Shown: positions 63,859-64,000 of the stretch, piece by piece
Position numbering within the stretch: the stretch's first letter is position 1
How the letters are laid out: each line of letters starts with the position of its first letter
DNA from: Bacteroidia bacterium
GTDB lineage: Bacteria > Bacteroidota > Bacteroidia > Chitinophagales > JAUHXS01
NCBI GenBank assembly: GCA_030426955.1
Contig: JAUHXS010000001.1
Span: 332,661 to 396,660, forward strand
Reading direction: 5' to 3'
Length of the DNA: 64,000 bases
Made by a program: the position numbers and the translations under genes
The notes under the pieces: model-generated
Database searches by the model: none
What the model was told of the DNA's origin: nothing
The model's input: only the letters and a program-made list of their open reading frames with translations

Positions 63859-64000
63859 TCACCTAGACAAAGTAACATTACCAGTAATAAGGATATTTTC
63901 ACTACCTTCTCTCTGAATAACAACCGCATATGTATATACTCCGCTAGGCTGAGGCCTTCCATTTCTTGAGCCATTCCAACCTTGGTGTATCTCATTTGTA
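63859..64000 (-). CDS. T9SS type B cargo protein, C-terminal fragment
   Basis: The stop is at 63859-63861 and the gene continues beyond base 64000; 46 residues are visible. They read NEIHQGWNGSRNGRPQPSGVYTYAVVIQ…NILITGNVTLSR, which is the end of the gliding-motility-associated (type B) sorting domain: WNG, PSGVYTY and GNVTL at the C-terminus. Nothing can be said about the rest. It lies 185 bases upstream of the ATG at 63673, in the same direction. Confidence 0.85.
   Translation of the reverse strand, partial: TNEIHQGWNGSRNGRPQPSGVYTYAVVIQREGSENILITGNVTLSR

Noticed and set aside
1-64000. CRISPR array, tRNA, rRNA, insertion sequence, toxin-antitoxin or phage defence genes
   Set aside because: I looked for short regularly spaced repeats, cloverleaf-like sequences, transposase motifs and paired small genes and saw none that hold up.

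Overview
The window is a stretch of a Bacteroidota chromosome, most likely Flavobacteriia or a close marine relative. Three things point there. First, at least eight proteins look like type IX secretion system (T9SS) cargo, with either a C-terminal type A domain (…YPNP…G.Y…) or a type B gliding-motility domain (…P.F.PN.DG.ND…G.V.L.R). Second, several housekeeping genes are lineage markers: the DUF4295 protein behind rpmG, the DUF3276/PUR-like protein, a long NusB, and the short 'ABC transporter ATPase' family that lacks ATPase motifs. Third, many intergenic regions carry the Bacteroidota -7 promoter box TAnnTTTG while Shine-Dalgarno sequences are missing. The DNA is AT-rich throughout. I saw no rRNA, tRNA, CRISPR array, insertion sequence or phage gene.

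Layout. Bases 1-19431 (minus) are a single reading frame that is still open at base 1: a secreted, modular protein of at least 6477 residues. It is built of successive right-handed beta-helix blocks, two LamG-like domains, an NHL-repeat block and Ig/PKD-like modules. Its promoter side (19432-19767) holds a perfect 36-bp palindrome and a small secreted protein gene. From 19768 to 29830 come purM, a sugar-nucleotide epimerase and a glycosyltransferase; a two-domain FKBP lipoprotein and ddl on the opposite strand; a PASTA/T9SS-cargo/rhodanese operon; and a transaldolase-like aldolase. Bases 30040-39039 encode a second giant, 2999 residues, made of ten copies of a unit of about 248 residues plus a type A sorting domain.

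The middle (39149-49948) is mostly core biology: rpmB-rpmG-DUF4295-ftsY, rseP with its small partner, ychF with two downstream secreted-protein genes, the PUR-like protein, an MsbA/BmrC-like ABC exporter, leucine dehydrogenase and nusB. From 50040 onward come a beta-propeller T9SS protein, an orphan CCG iron-sulfur protein, an FG-GAP/type B protein, a thioesterase-MATE-carboxyltransferase operon, a secreted lysine-rich repeat protein, a conserved helical protein, an ELWxxDGT-repeat protein and two more type B cargo genes, the last one cut by the window end.

How it fits together. T9SS cargo genes are scattered between housekeeping operons rather than grouped with the secretion machinery, which is absent from the window. 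The two giants share an Ig-like module (YQW.LNG…GAT…SL.DGD), so they draw on a common domain pool. I found no convincing new enzymatic or defence system. The most unusual items are the two giant repeat proteins, the 36-bp palindrome at a promoter, a NarL-type 7-2-7 inverted repeat before a cargo gene, and promoter boxes that abut start codons.
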